Assembly: GCA_001550305.1 (NCBI GenBank)
Contig: LRTP01000562.1
Coordinates: 1-33,644, forward strand
Origin: Streptomyces diastatochromogenes
GTDB lineage: Bacteria; Actinomycetota; Actinomycetes; Streptomycetales; Streptomycetaceae
Direction: 5' to 3'
DNA: 33,644 nt
Shown here one piece after another: positions 8,718 to 17,609 of this stretch. A model generated the notes under the pieces. It did not search any database. It was not told the DNA's origin and saw nothing but the letters and a program-made list of their open reading frames with translations. A program made the position numbers and the translations under genes. Numbering within the stretch: the stretch's first letter is position 1; every line of letters begins with the position of its first letter.

Positions 8718-9506
8718 TCACCGTCCGCCGAGCGTCACCTTGGCGGCCTTCGTGCGTCCCAGGTCGACCAGCCGCACGTTTCCGCCCGTGCAACGGCCGC
8801 GGGTCGAGCGTTCGTACGTGGAGCCGTATCGGTAGGTGCCGTTGCCCTGTGCGTTCGCCGCGGGCTGGGTGAAGTAGGCGACCGACTGGGGCACCTTGGC
8901 GCAGGCGACGGCGGTGCCGAAGTACTCGCTGAAGTTGGACGGGACGCCGAGCAGGGTCTGGTTGCGCGGCACCCGGAGACTTCCGATGGCGGTGTCGACG
9001 CCTGTCTTCATGTTCCGGATCCACGCGCCCCACCACTGCCCTCCCGCGTCCGCGTTCAGGCGCCACACCCGGAGCCGGTAGTCGGTCTGCCGGTCGATGG
9101 CATAAGCGAGCCGGCAGCTGAGTCCCGTTCCCTCGCCGCCGAACGGCCCGCAGCTCCCCCTGCCGGCGTTGGCGTTCCACAGCGAGAAGATCGCCGTGTC
9201 ACCGGTCGTGTGGTTGAAGCGCGTCCCGTCGGTCTGCAGGCCCATGTACCCGCCGTTGCCCGGTGTGGCCGTGAAGTCCCACATCATGGCCCAGTACGAG
9301 TGGTTCGCCTTCTGTGTGATCTGCACCCGCTGGTCGATGTTCCAGAACCCGTTGGCGCCGTGGAAGTTCCATATCGCGTACTCGTTGGCGTCCTGGTGTT
9401 GTGCGGCCTGTGCCGGCGCGGTGCTCAGCATGAGCACCGCGCAGACGGCCGTGACGAATCCCAGAACCCCGCGCGTCCGAGAGCGCCGACCCCGTGGGCG
9501 TGCCAT
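8718..9506 (-). CDS. Secreted DUF3472-domain protein
   Basis: About 262 residues from the ATG at 9506, with an Arg-rich n-region, a hydrophobic core (GVLGFVTAVCAVLMLS) and an AQA-type signal peptidase site: a secreted protein. The rest carries the DUF3472 pattern, with GGYMGLQTDG, AIFSLWNA, GPFGGEGTGLSC, YRLRVW, WWGAWI and a Ser/Phe-rich NFSEYFG. Function is unknown; related domains occur beside carbohydrate-binding modules, so an extracellular glycan role is possible. The start is uncertain: frames with ATG or GTG continue upstream to 9593, and no strong ribosome site marks 9506; the signal peptide decided it. Monocistronic. Confidence 0.85.
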   Translation of the reverse strand: MARPRGRRSRTRGVLGFVTAVCAVLMLSTAPAQAAQHQDANEYAIWNFHGANGFWNIDQRVQITQKANHSYWAMMWDFTATPGNGGYMGLQTDGTRFNHTTGDTAIFSLWNANAGRGSCGPFGGEGTGLSCRLAYAIDRQTDYRLRVWRLNADAGGQWWGAWIRNMKTGVDTAIGSLRVPRNQTLLGVPSNFSEYFGTAVACAKVPQSVAYFTQPAANAQGNGTYRYGSTYERSTRGRCTGGNVRLVDLGRTKAAKVTLGGR

Positions 9507-9734
9507 TCCGTTGTTGATCGTCCCCACCCCCCTGTTCACGCCGACCACCCCCGCGTCGGCGGTCCGGACCCGGCGGTGGTCGTGCGCCACCACGCTAGGC
9601 GAACGGGCATAGAAGGCATAAGGGGCGTGAGGGGAAGTAAGGGCACGCTGCCCGAGTGCTCCGTCACGCCCCCTCTACGAGGTCCACGCGCCGCACCTGC
9701 GCGTATTCGTCCACGTCCTTCCCGTGCGGTCGCG

Positions 9735-11066
9735 TCAGTCCTGCCGCTGGTAGGGAAGCTCTTCGCGTACGTTTCCGGAGTGGTCCCGGGCGACCAGGAC
9801 GGCCGTGACGGGGCCGCGTTCCGGCAGGTCGGTGAGGTCGGGCCCGGCGATGAGGAACGTCCCTCCGGTGATGAGTGCCGCCAGGTCGGGCATGCCGTCG
9901 CGGCGCAGCACGACCGAGGCGATGTGGGCGTCTTCCACCAGGCCCACAACCGCGATGGTGCCGCTGGCGCCGTCCGCGAAGTCGTAGTACATCCGGGTGG
10001 CCGCGATGTTCCGGCCGACCGCGGCGAAGTCCCGAACCGGGCCCTGTTGAGGAGTGAAGTCGAACACGAACGGGTCCTCGGCACTCGCCCGGTCACTGGT
10101 GGTGTGCCAGACGAGCAGTTTGCCGTAGCGGCCGAGCCGGACTCGCTCGTGCGGTGTGAGATCGGCGTGAGCACCGGGTCGCCACTGCTCCGGATCGACG
10201 ATCGGAGGTGCGTCGGCCGCCGCGAGAACCGCGGTCAGATCCTCGGTGGCGAGCGCGGGGTCCTCGACGGCCGGCACGGGCCGGTCCACAACGGCGGTCG
10301 CGCGCGCCGGCAGTGCCGCGACGGGCACGATCTCGCCCTTCGGGCTGCCGTTGGTCCGCAGCACGAGGCCGGTGGCGTCGACGAGGAACGCGTTGGGAGC
10401 CACGAACACACCGTCGGCGACCAACGTCCATCCCAGCGGGCGCCGGTCCGCGGGCCGTTCCACGACCAGGCTGCCGACCTCGGGTGCGGCAACACCCGCG
10501 ATGGTGCCGAACTCGGTGTGGAACGTCACCGACGCTCCTTCGCCGGCCGACGCGCCGACGGCCGGCCGGGACAACGTGACCCGCTTCGGAGTGAGTTCCG
10601 CGAACACCACTCCGTCCGGCGAGCCGAATGCGATCACCCTGACGCCGTTGCGGCCCGCGGTGAGCAACGGCTGCCAGTCGGCCGGATCGGGATGCGCGCG
10701 CGTCGCGGCCGCGGCGCAGCGGCGTACGTCCGCCGTGGAGGCCCACCCGGTCCGCAGACGATAGAAGTCCTCCACCTTACGAATGCCGGAGCGTGGCTGG
10801 TCATCGGACGCCCCGGGATGCGCGGCGAGGTGCTGCCGCAGGCGCGGCCAACTCGGGAATCCATGCAGGCGGGCGATCACCAACTGCGCGGTGTCGAGGC
10901 TGAATTCGGCCAGTGGATCCCGACTCTCGGGTGCGTGCCGCGCGACGAGCGCCAAGGCGGTGGGCTGCTGGGAGAGCACGGCCCGCCGCAAGTCCTTCGC
11001 CCGCTTCTTGAGCTGTTCCAGACTGGCGCGCTCGGGCAGGGGCACGGTCTTTGGTGTGGTCGGCAC
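9735..11066 (-). CDS. Hypothetical protein with ankyrin-type N-terminal leader
   Basis: A 443-residue soluble protein. The first ~75 residues (SLEQLKKRAKDLRRA ... AQLVIARLHGFPSWPRL) match the leader found in front of ankyrin-repeat proteins of actinobacteria, but no ankyrin repeats follow. The remainder is rich in beta-like segments and has no domain I can name; two halves (about 100-300 and 310-440) look separable. GTG 11066 is preceded by GAAGGAGG at proper spacing. No signal peptide or membrane helix. It stands alone, divergent from the HEAT-like remnant. Confidence 0.8.
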   Translation of the reverse strand: MPTTPKTVPLPERASLEQLKKRAKDLRRAVLSQQPTALALVARHAPESRDPLAEFSLDTAQLVIARLHGFPSWPRLRQHLAAHPGASDDQPRSGIRKVEDFYRLRTGWASTADVRRCAAAATRAHPDPADWQPLLTAGRNGVRVIAFGSPDGVVFAELTPKRVTLSRPAVGASAGEGASVTFHTEFGTIAGVAAPEVGSLVVERPADRRPLGWTLVADGVFVAPNAFLVDATGLVLRTNGSPKGEIVPVAALPARATAVVDRPVPAVEDPALATEDLTAVLAAADAPPIVDPEQWRPGAHADLTPHERVRLGRYGKLLVWHTTSDRASAEDPFVFDFTPQQGPVRDFAAVGRNIAATRMYYDFADGASGTIAVVGLVEDAHIASVVLRRDGMPDLAALITGGTFLIAGPDLTDLPERGPVTAVLVARDHSGNVREELPYQRQD

Positions 11067-11223
11067 GGAGCCTCCTTCGGTGAACCGGTGGTCCGCCGAA
11101 CCGGCCGAAGGGACGGTAGGCCATCATGACGCGCTCGTGTACACCAGGTGGGCTCTGCCCTTCCCGCGGACCCGGAGGCGCCCCGCGCGCCCGTTCGACC
11201 ACTCTACTGCGTCCCTTGCTCCG

Positions 11224-11667
11224 TCCGTCGACGATGCCACCGTCGAGGTCGCCGCCGAGGTCGGTAGGGTGCGGGCGTGCGCGCACGGGCGGCTGGGCCC
11301 GCTCGGTGCGCCACTCGCGCCGGAGGTCGTCGCGTTGCTCAACGACCCACGGGGGTACGGCCGTTCGCAGGCCGCCGACGCCTACTGGCGCATCACCGGC
11401 AACCCACGGCCCGTGCTCCCCCTCCTCCTCACACGGGCCGCACCCACCACCACCTACGGCTCGAACGACACCGCCTGGTACGGCCGACGTGATGCCCTGC
11501 GCGTCCTTGCCGGCATGCGGACAGCCGGCGCCCTCGCGACCACCCCGCCGGAGCTGCGGCCCCTGCTGGAACTCTGTGCCACCTCTCCGCGCCGCGTCAC
11601 GTGGAAGGACGACGACGAGCTGCGCCGCCTCGCCCGCACCCTCCTCGACGAGCCGATGCCATCCTGA
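11224..11667 (+). pseudogene. C-terminal remnant of a HEAT-like repeat protein
   Basis: Convincing protein-like sequence begins near 11224 and runs to the stop at 11667, with helical-repeat character (APEVVALLNDPRGYGRSQA ... AADAYWRITGNP ... ELRPLLELCA ... LRRLARTLLDE). The upstream part of the same frame is low-complexity and Arg-rich and does not look coding. The only reasonable internal start is GTG 11269 with a weak ribosome site, giving 132 residues. I read it as the tail of a larger HEAT/PBS-lyase-like gene; a short live gene is the alternative. Confidence 0.5.
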
Positions 11668-11700
11668 AGCAACCCACAACCCACCGCCGCCCGCCGGCTT

Positions 11701-12522
11701 TCACACCCGTGCCGGCTTGCGGGCCAGTTCGTAGGCGAAGCCGACCGTCTCGGTGAGGCGGTCGTCGGCCGTGTGGCGGCCGAGTTCGGCGGTGAGGTCG
11801 GCGTCGAAGGCGGCGGCGTGGTCCGCGAGCACCGGCGGCGGCAGGAACGAAGTCGACCGGATGTGTCCGGCGAGTTCACGGATCGTCCAGTGGTGCTCGA
11901 CCGAGAACTCGTGGCATCCGGCGGGCTCGAACCCGGCACGGGACAGCACGTCGTGGTCAGGGTCCCGCTGCCTCGGCCGGTCCCAGCCGGGCGGAACGCG
12001 TCCGGCCGCGCCGAGGGCGTTCTGCCATGTGCGCAGCACGCCGGCGAGCGCCCGCTGCCAGTCCCGGGAACCCGCCCAGGGCGAGGTCGACCAGCACAGT
12101 GCGAGGCAGCCACCTGGCCTGAGCCAGGTGTGGGCGAGTCCGGCGACCGCGGCGCGGCGGAGCCGGTGGAAGGCATTGCCGATGACGATCGACTCGAAGC
12201 TGTCCGGCCCGGCGGGCAGATCCTCGGCGCCGACGGTGATCGCGCGCATGTGTGTCGCGCCGACGGCGGTCGCCTTGGCCCGGACCACTTCGGTCATATC
12301 GGGTTCGGCGTCCACGCACCACACCTCCGCGAACGAGCCGCGCAGCGGGAAGGCGAGTTGGCCGGTGCCGCATGCCAGGTCGAGCAGCCGCCCACGCCCC
12401 GAGGGGGCTGCCTGGCGTACGAGATCGGCGATCATCGCGTCGGGGTAGGGAAGCCGGAACCGGTCGTAGTAGTCGGCCGTACCGCGGTACAGATCGGGCT
12501 CGAACCTCACGTCACCTGCCAT
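11701..12522 (-). CDS. Class I SAM-dependent methyltransferase
   Basis: A 273-residue cytoplasmic methyltransferase. Motif I LLDLACGTGQLAFPL binds SAM, followed by VDAEPDM (acidic residue for the ribose) and the motif IV region SFESIVIGNAFH. N-terminal YYDRFRLPYP is typical of small-molecule methyltransferases of the UbiE/ubiquinone-like class. It starts 11 bp after the stop of another methyltransferase, so the two form an operon. The substrate is unknown. Confidence 0.92.
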   Translation of the reverse strand: MAGDVRFEPDLYRGTADYYDRFRLPYPDAMIADLVRQAAPSGRGRLLDLACGTGQLAFPLRGSFAEVWCVDAEPDMTEVVRAKATAVGATHMRAITVGAEDLPAGPDSFESIVIGNAFHRLRRAAVAGLAHTWLRPGGCLALCWSTSPWAGSRDWQRALAGVLRTWQNALGAAGRVPPGWDRPRQRDPDHDVLSRAGFEPAGCHEFSVEHHWTIRELAGHIRSTSFLPPPVLADHAAAFDADLTAELGRHTADDRLTETVGFAYELARKPARV

Positions 12523-12533
12523 GCGAGCACCCG

Positions 12534-13391
12534 TCAGGTAGTGGCCAGCAACAGATCTTCTCCGCTCGACGGGCGAAGGCCGTCGGTCCGATCGGCGAAG
12601 TAGCGTGCGGCGAGGACGGTGCCCGACACGTGGTGGACGTCCTTGAAGCCGGCGTCGCGGGCCAGCGTCAGCATCTCCTGCGGGGCGTAGAAGCTGATGA
12701 ACGGCGTTCCGGCCGCTCGCGCCTGTGGCTCGGTCGCATCGAGCGCGGGGCGGTCGGAGTCATCGACGAGTGCGGCCGGCAGCATGAAGGTCATGGCGAG
12801 CGTCGAGCCGGGGGCGAGCAGGGCGAGTCGCCGCAGGGTCGCCGCGGTGGCGTCTTTGGTGAGGTACATGGTGACGCCGGTGCAGGCGACGACCGTCGGC
12901 CGGCCGGGATCGAAGCCGGCGTCGGACAGTTGCTCCCACCAGTCCGCGCCCGCCTCGAAGTCGACCGGCACGAGTCGCAGCCAGTCGGGGATCCCGTAGC
13001 CGAGTTCGATCAGGCGTCGGCGCTTCCAGGCCTGGGTGCCCGGCTGGTCGATCTCGAACACCCTCAGGCGGGCGGCGATCTCGGGTCTGCGCTGGGCGAA
13101 GGTGTCCAGACCGGCGCCCAGCACGACGTACTGGGCGACGCCGTGGCCGGCCTGCTCGGCCACCAGGTCCTCGACGAACCGGGCTCGGGCCACGATGGCC
13201 GCCCGGAACCCGCTGGTGCCCCGCGGGTCCATGTCCGGGCGGCGCTGCCATCCCTCATCAGGTGCCGCCAGTCGCAGCCCGATCTCGTCCTCGATCACGT
13301 GGGGCGGCGAGTCGACCCGCATGTGCATCGCCCGCCAGAGGGCGACGCGCACCGCGGTGCTGTCCGGCACCTCGCTCTGCTCGTCCGCCAC
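12534..13391 (-). CDS. LCM-family SAM-dependent methyltransferase
   Basis: A 285-residue protein of the leucine carboxyl methyltransferase-like family (TIGR00027 type, common in Streptomyces and mycobacteria). Signs are the SAM motif YVVLGAGLDTFAQR, the downstream FEIDQPGTQAWKRRRL, and VACTGVTMYLT. Start GTG 13391 is chosen over an upstream ATG at 13460 because GGAGAGGGG lies just before it and the family begins near VALWRAMH. It is the first gene of a two-gene methyltransferase operon. In actinomycetes such enzymes often modify secondary metabolites, but nothing here shows the substrate. Confidence 0.92.
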   Translation of the reverse strand: MADEQSEVPDSTAVRVALWRAMHMRVDSPPHVIEDEIGLRLAAPDEGWQRRPDMDPRGTSGFRAAIVARARFVEDLVAEQAGHGVAQYVVLGAGLDTFAQRRPEIAARLRVFEIDQPGTQAWKRRRLIELGYGIPDWLRLVPVDFEAGADWWEQLSDAGFDPGRPTVVACTGVTMYLTKDATAATLRRLALLAPGSTLAMTFMLPAALVDDSDRPALDATEPQARAAGTPFISFYAPQEMLTLARDAGFKDVHHVSGTVLAARYFADRTDGLRPSSGEDLLLATT

Positions 13392-13514
13392 GATGCCCCT
13401 CTCCTTGCGGTCAGTCTCCGCGTCGGCCGTGGACCACCGCGACCTGGGTTCCGGGAGCACCGGGCGGCAGTGTCGCGATCAGTCGGGGCCACGACCATCC
13501 CACACGCCGCGGCC

Positions 13515-15071
13515 TCAGTAGCCGAAGCTCGTCGTGTAGGCGCACTCGGTGTAGATGTAGCCGGACCGCAGCTCGGCCGTGTCCGAGGCGGGGGACTTCC
13601 CGGTTCCGCTCCGAGCTTTGTGCACGAAGTACGTGGTGCCCGCGGGCAGTCGGATGGTCCGTTGCGGATAGTTCTTCCCGCTGTCGTTGCACGGTGTGAA
13701 GCCTCGCACGAGCGTGCTGGCGAGGGAGTAGGACGTGCATCTCCCGCAGGCCTTGAGAGGGAAGCTTCCCGTCACCGGCCCGGTGTACATCACGGTGATG
13801 TCGTCGGGGCTGTCGTTCTTGACGGTGACGGAGATACTGCCGCCGGATGCCGTCGTGGGCAGCCTCTTGCCCGCGGCGGGCACCGTCTGGGCGATTTCCG
13901 CCGCGATGGCGATCTTCTGGGCGCGGGCTCGGTTCGTGTGGTGCGGATGGTTCTTGACGAAGTCGTTCATCGTGGTGACGGCCTCGTCGAAGCGCCCGTT
14001 CTTGTACTGGTCCACTCCGCAGGCGTACGTACCCGAGTCCGCGGTCCTGTCGGCCCGGTCGGCGTCCTTGCCGAGGTCCGCGGCCACACCCGCCTCTTCT
14101 CCCGGCAGCGCGCGGACCTGGGTACCCAGGCTGTTGAGGTGCTGGACGGCCGTGCAGGGATCGCCGCCGGCCACCTGTTTCACGGCCTTGTCGACCGCGG
14201 TCTTGACCGCCGGCTCCACCTTCGCGGCCGACGCGGACCGCGGGAACGTCGTCAGGAGATCGCTGAAGTGCGTGGTCCAGTCCGCCTCGCCCCCGCTCAG
14301 CGACCGCGACGCGCACTCGTAGAGCGAGGTCGCCAGCCGGTCGTCGGGCCACGTGGACAGTGCTCCGAGGTCCCGCTTGCCCATGGTCCTCGGTACCGTG
14401 CGCAGGTACTTCAAGGGCGCTATGGCGTCGCAGTAGTTCTTCTGGTCGAAGGGCGCACCGACTGTGGCGTAGTACGTCTTGAGCCGGTCGGGGACGCGGG
14501 CGGCCGCGCGTGAGCCGGGATGGTCGCCGCGCAGGCCCCGATAGACCGCCAGTGCCCGGCGGTAGTCGGCCTCCGCCGTCGCGAACGGCTGCTTGCCGGC
14601 GGTCTGGACGAGCTTGTCCGCCCGCTCCAACCGGTCCATGAGCATCGCCTCGGTGGCCTCGTCACGCGCGCCGTCGTAGAGGACGACGCCTCCGGTCGGC
14701 ACGGCCAGAAGGACGACCCCGAGCGCGATCGCGAGCCAGGCGCGCGGCGGCCACACCAGACGGGTCCGCAGACCCACGACCGCAGCGTGAACGGCCGTGA
14801 GACCGAGGAAGACCAGGTAGGCGACGACGGTTGCGCCCGGGACGCCGTCCGGGTCCGCGGGAAGGGCCACCAAGAGCAGCAGCGCGGTCGCGACCCAGCA
14901 CAGCGCCATGAGTCCCCGACGGCGCACCAGCGCATAACCCAGGCCCAGTCCGCACAGGTTCAGCAGTGCCACCGCGGCCGCTCGCAGCCCGTCAGCCGGA
15001 GCGGGCGGCGGTGCGCTCGGCATCGGTGGTACGACGAATCCGGCGCGCGGGCCGTTGTTGTCCCAGGACAT
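13515..15071 (-). CDS. Four-TM protein with TPR-like and Cys-containing C-terminal region
   Basis: 518 residues. A Pro-rich head (15-27) precedes four predicted helices at about 31-48, 53-70, 80-100 and 111-131. RRR and RTR in the loops after helices 1 and 3 suggest, by the positive-inside rule, that the ~385-residue C-terminal part is outside. That part has TPR-like helices (DYRRALAVYRGLRGDHPGS; YKNGRFDEAVTTMNDFV) and a beta-rich final ~110 residues with several Cys (KACGRC, FTPCND, YTECAY). ATG 15071 has GGGGGAG upstream. I cannot name the final domain. It may be an envelope sensor or scaffold. The product is a lone gene divergent from the MarR gene. Confidence 0.82.
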   Translation of the reverse strand: MSWDNNGPRAGFVVPPMPSAPPPAPADGLRAAAVALLNLCGLGLGYALVRRRGLMALCWVATALLLLVALPADPDGVPGATVVAYLVFLGLTAVHAAVVGLRTRLVWPPRAWLAIALGVVLLAVPTGGVVLYDGARDEATEAMLMDRLERADKLVQTAGKQPFATAEADYRRALAVYRGLRGDHPGSRAAARVPDRLKTYYATVGAPFDQKNYCDAIAPLKYLRTVPRTMGKRDLGALSTWPDDRLATSLYECASRSLSGGEADWTTHFSDLLTTFPRSASAAKVEPAVKTAVDKAVKQVAGGDPCTAVQHLNSLGTQVRALPGEEAGVAADLGKDADRADRTADSGTYACGVDQYKNGRFDEAVTTMNDFVKNHPHHTNRARAQKIAIAAEIAQTVPAAGKRLPTTASGGSISVTVKNDSPDDITVMYTGPVTGSFPLKACGRCTSYSLASTLVRGFTPCNDSGKNYPQRTIRLPAGTTYFVHKARSGTGKSPASDTAELRSGYIYTECAYTTSFGY

Positions 15072-15235
15072 GACGGCTCCCCCAGTCAATCACGCCCGAA
15101 GTTCTATGACTTGTCAGAGTACGTTCAATCTTTCGGGCGCGACAGAGGGTGCGCCGCGGCGGTGCGGACACACGCGAAGCGGAGTGTCGTCGTCGGGGAT
15201 CACCCTGTCGTCGCCGGAGATCACCCGCTCGTCAT

Positions 15236-15283
15236 TACTAACATTTGATTGGCCAGTCCAGACTGATAAACCTATTGTTAGTA
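15236..15283. promoter_or_regulatory. Inverted repeat TACTAACA/TGTTAGTA upstream of marR-type gene
   Basis: Exact 8-bp inverted arms at 15236-15243 and 15276-15283, centre to centre 40 bp (about four helical turns). A weak promoter TTGGCC (15249-15254) and TATTGT (15273-15278), 18 bp apart, overlaps the right arm. This would suit an autorepressed MarR/MFS operon. Confidence 0.5.
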
Positions 15284-15286
15284 CTT

Positions 15287-15754
15287 GTGCAGGTGGATAT
15301 AGAAGCAGGTACCGATCACACCCACGGACCGCACGACACCGTCCGGCTCGCCTCCGACCTGCGCCTCGCCGTGGGCCGCATGACCAGGCGACTGCGCCAG
15401 GCCCACGCCGTGGGGGACGTGTCACTCTCCGGCGTTTCGGTGCTCGCGCGGCTCGCCGCCGACGGCCCCGGCTCCCCGGGATCCCTCGCCGACCTGGAAC
15501 GCGTACGGCCACAGGCGATGGCCAGCACGCTCGCCGTACTCGAACAGCGCGGGCTCGTCGGTCGTGGCCCCGACCCGGCGGACGGGCGACGGATCATCGT
15601 GGCGATCACCGAGGAGGGACGGGCCATGCTGGCGGAGCGGCGCTCCGAGTCCGTACACCGGCTCTCGGCCGTCCTCGACGAGTTCACCCCGGAGGAGCGC
15701 GGGACACTCGCGTCGGCCCTGCCCCTCCTCGACCGACTGGCGGAACGGCTGTGA
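15287..15754 (+). CDS. MarR-family transcriptional regulator
   Basis: About 155 residues with winged-helix MarR features: N-terminal helix VRLASDLRLAVGRMTRRLR, HTH LADLERVRPQAMASTLAVLEQRGLVGRG and wing DPADGRRIIVAIT. Candidate starts are GTG 15287 and GTG 15293; an ATG at 15245 adds a hydrophobic stretch not seen in the family. Neither GTG has a ribosome site, and the predicted promoter starts near 15285, so the mRNA may be leaderless. It overlaps the exporter gene by GTGA and probably represses both, released by the exported drug or an aromatic acid. The ligand is unknown. Confidence 0.92.
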   Translation: MQVDIEAGTDHTHGPHDTVRLASDLRLAVGRMTRRLRQAHAVGDVSLSGVSVLARLAADGPGSPGSLADLERVRPQAMASTLAVLEQRGLVGRGPDPADGRRIIVAITEEGRAMLAERRSESVHRLSAVLDEFTPEERGTLASALPLLDRLAERL

Positions 15755-17529
15755 CCGCGCGCACCTCACGCTGGACGCGCCGGAAGGACACCCCCGCGGG
15801 CCCCGGCTACAAGTGGGTCGCCCTGTCCAACACCACGCTCGGTGTACTGATCGCCACGATGGACGCCTCCATCGTGATCATCTCGCTGCCCGCGATCTTC
15901 CGCGGGATCGGGCTCGACCCGCTCGCGCCCGGCAACATCGGCTATCTGCTCTGGATGATCCTGGGTTATCTCCTGGTGTCGGCCGTACTCGTCGTCGTCC
16001 TCGGCCGACTCGGCGACATGTACGGCCGGGTCAAGATCTACAACCTCGGTTTCCTCATCTTCGCCTGTGCCTCCGTCGCGCTGTCCCTCGACCCCTTCCG
16101 GGCCGGCGCCGGCGCGATGTGGCTGATTCTCTGGCGCATCGTGCAGGCCTTCGGCGGCTCCATGCTCACCGCCAACTCGGCCGCGATACTCACCGACGCC
16201 TTCCCCACCCGGCAGCGCGGCATGGCCCTCGGCATCAACCAGATCACCGCGCTCGCCGGCCAGTTCCTCGGCCTCCTCGCCGGTGGCCTCCTCGCCGCCG
16301 TCGACTGGCGCGCGGTGTTCTGGGTGAGCGTGCCGATCAGCATCACCGGCACCATCTGGTCGTACCTGAGCCTGCGCGAGACCGCGGCGGGACGCCCCGG
16401 CCGCATCGACTGGTTGGGCAACATCACCTTCGCCGCGGGCGCCGGAATCCTGCTGGCCGGCATCACCTACGGCATCCAGCCCTACGGCTCCGACGCCACC
16501 GGCTGGGGAAATCCGTGGGTGCTCAGCGGCCTGATCGGCGGCGTCGTACTGCTGCTGCTCTTCTGCTACGTCGAGTCGCGTGTCGCCGACCCCATGTTCA
16601 CCCTGTCCCTGTTCAAGATACGGGCGTTCGCCGCGGGCAACCTGGCGGCACTGCTGACCGCGATCGCACGCGGCGGGCTGCAGTTCATGCTCATCATCTG
16701 GCTGCAGGGCATCTGGCTGCCCCTGCACGGCTACGCGTTCGAGGACACCCCGCTGTGGGCGGGCATCTTCATGCTGCCGCTGACCCTCGGCTTCCTGATC
16801 GCGGGTCCGGTGTCGGGTTACCTGTCGGACCGGTTCGGCGCCCGGATGTTCTCCACGACCGGCCTGGTCGTGGTCGCGGTCTCCTTCCTCGGGCTGCTCG
16901 CGCTGCCCATCGACTTCGACTACGGGCTCTTCGCGGCGCTGCTCCTGCTCAACGGGCTGGGCCAGGGCATGTTCTCCGCGCCGAACACGTCCTCGATCAT
17001 GGGCAGCGTGCCGCCCGAGTACCGGGGCGTCGCCTCGGGCATGCGCTCCACGTTCCAGAACTCGGGCACCGCTCTGTCCATCGGTGTGTTCTTCTCCCTG
17101 ATGGTCTCCGGACTGGCCTCATCCCTGCCCGGGGCACTCAGCAGCGGACTCCAGGCGCACGGCGTACCGGCCGGCACCGCCGAGCATGCCGCGTCGCTGC
17201 CGCCGGTGAGCACGTTGTTCGCCACGTTCCTCGGCAACAACCCCATCGAGCACCTGCTCGGATCCGGTGGAACCCTCACCCACCTCACCGCGGCCCAGCG
17301 CGCCACCCTGACCGGTCACACCTTCTTCCCGCGACTGGTCTCCGGTCCGTTCCACCACGGCCTGGCCATCGTCTTCGGCGTCGCCGCGGGCATGGCGCTG
17401 GTCTCCGCCCTCGCCTCGGCCCTACGCGGCGGGCCGCGTACCGCTCTGGACAACCCGCCGCGGAGCCGACCGCCCACTGTGGCCGACCCGGCACCGACGG
17501 AACAGCGCCGGAACAACGCACCCTCGTAG
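15751..17529 (+). CDS. MFS drug exporter, DHA2 (14-TM) family
   Basis: A 592-residue inner-membrane proton/drug antiporter. The first helix carries TMDASIVIISLPAIF (motif D1), then GRLGDMYGRVKIYNLG is the motif A loop, and about 14 hydrophobic helices follow, with the extra helices between the two halves that mark DHA2 (EmrB/QacA-like). The C-terminal tail is Pro/Arg-rich. GTG 15751 overlaps the marR stop in a GTGA junction, so the two genes are translationally coupled. Substrate unknown; the pair is a typical antibiotic or metabolite efflux unit. Confidence 0.95.
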   Translation: MTARTSRWTRRKDTPAGPGYKWVALSNTTLGVLIATMDASIVIISLPAIFRGIGLDPLAPGNIGYLLWMILGYLLVSAVLVVVLGRLGDMYGRVKIYNLGFLIFACASVALSLDPFRAGAGAMWLILWRIVQAFGGSMLTANSAAILTDAFPTRQRGMALGINQITALAGQFLGLLAGGLLAAVDWRAVFWVSVPISITGTIWSYLSLRETAAGRPGRIDWLGNITFAAGAGILLAGITYGIQPYGSDATGWGNPWVLSGLIGGVVLLLLFCYVESRVADPMFTLSLFKIRAFAAGNLAALLTAIARGGLQFMLIIWLQGIWLPLHGYAFEDTPLWAGIFMLPLTLGFLIAGPVSGYLSDRFGARMFSTTGLVVVAVSFLGLLALPIDFDYGLFAALLLLNGLGQGMFSAPNTSSIMGSVPPEYRGVASGMRSTFQNSGTALSIGVFFSLMVSGLASSLPGALSSGLQAHGVPAGTAEHAASLPPVSTLFATFLGNNPIEHLLGSGGTLTHLTAAQRATLTGHTFFPRLVSGPFHHGLAIVFGVAAGMALVSALASALRGGPRTALDNPPRSRPPTVADPAPTEQRRNNAPS

Positions 17530-17609
17530 GCGCGGGTCGTCGCCCAGGCCGGCGATGCGACGCCGGTACGGGCGGCGCGAGAACGGCCGTCGACCGCTTC
17601 CGGGCGACC

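Noticed and set aside
8694..11129. 811-codon open frame opposite the DUF3472 and hypothetical genes
   Set aside because: Composition artefact; the minus-strand genes have signal peptides, ribosome sites and domains, this frame none.
12252..14513. 753-codon open frame opposite two methyltransferases and the 4-TM gene
   Set aside because: Shadow frame; no start with ribosome site and no family similarity.
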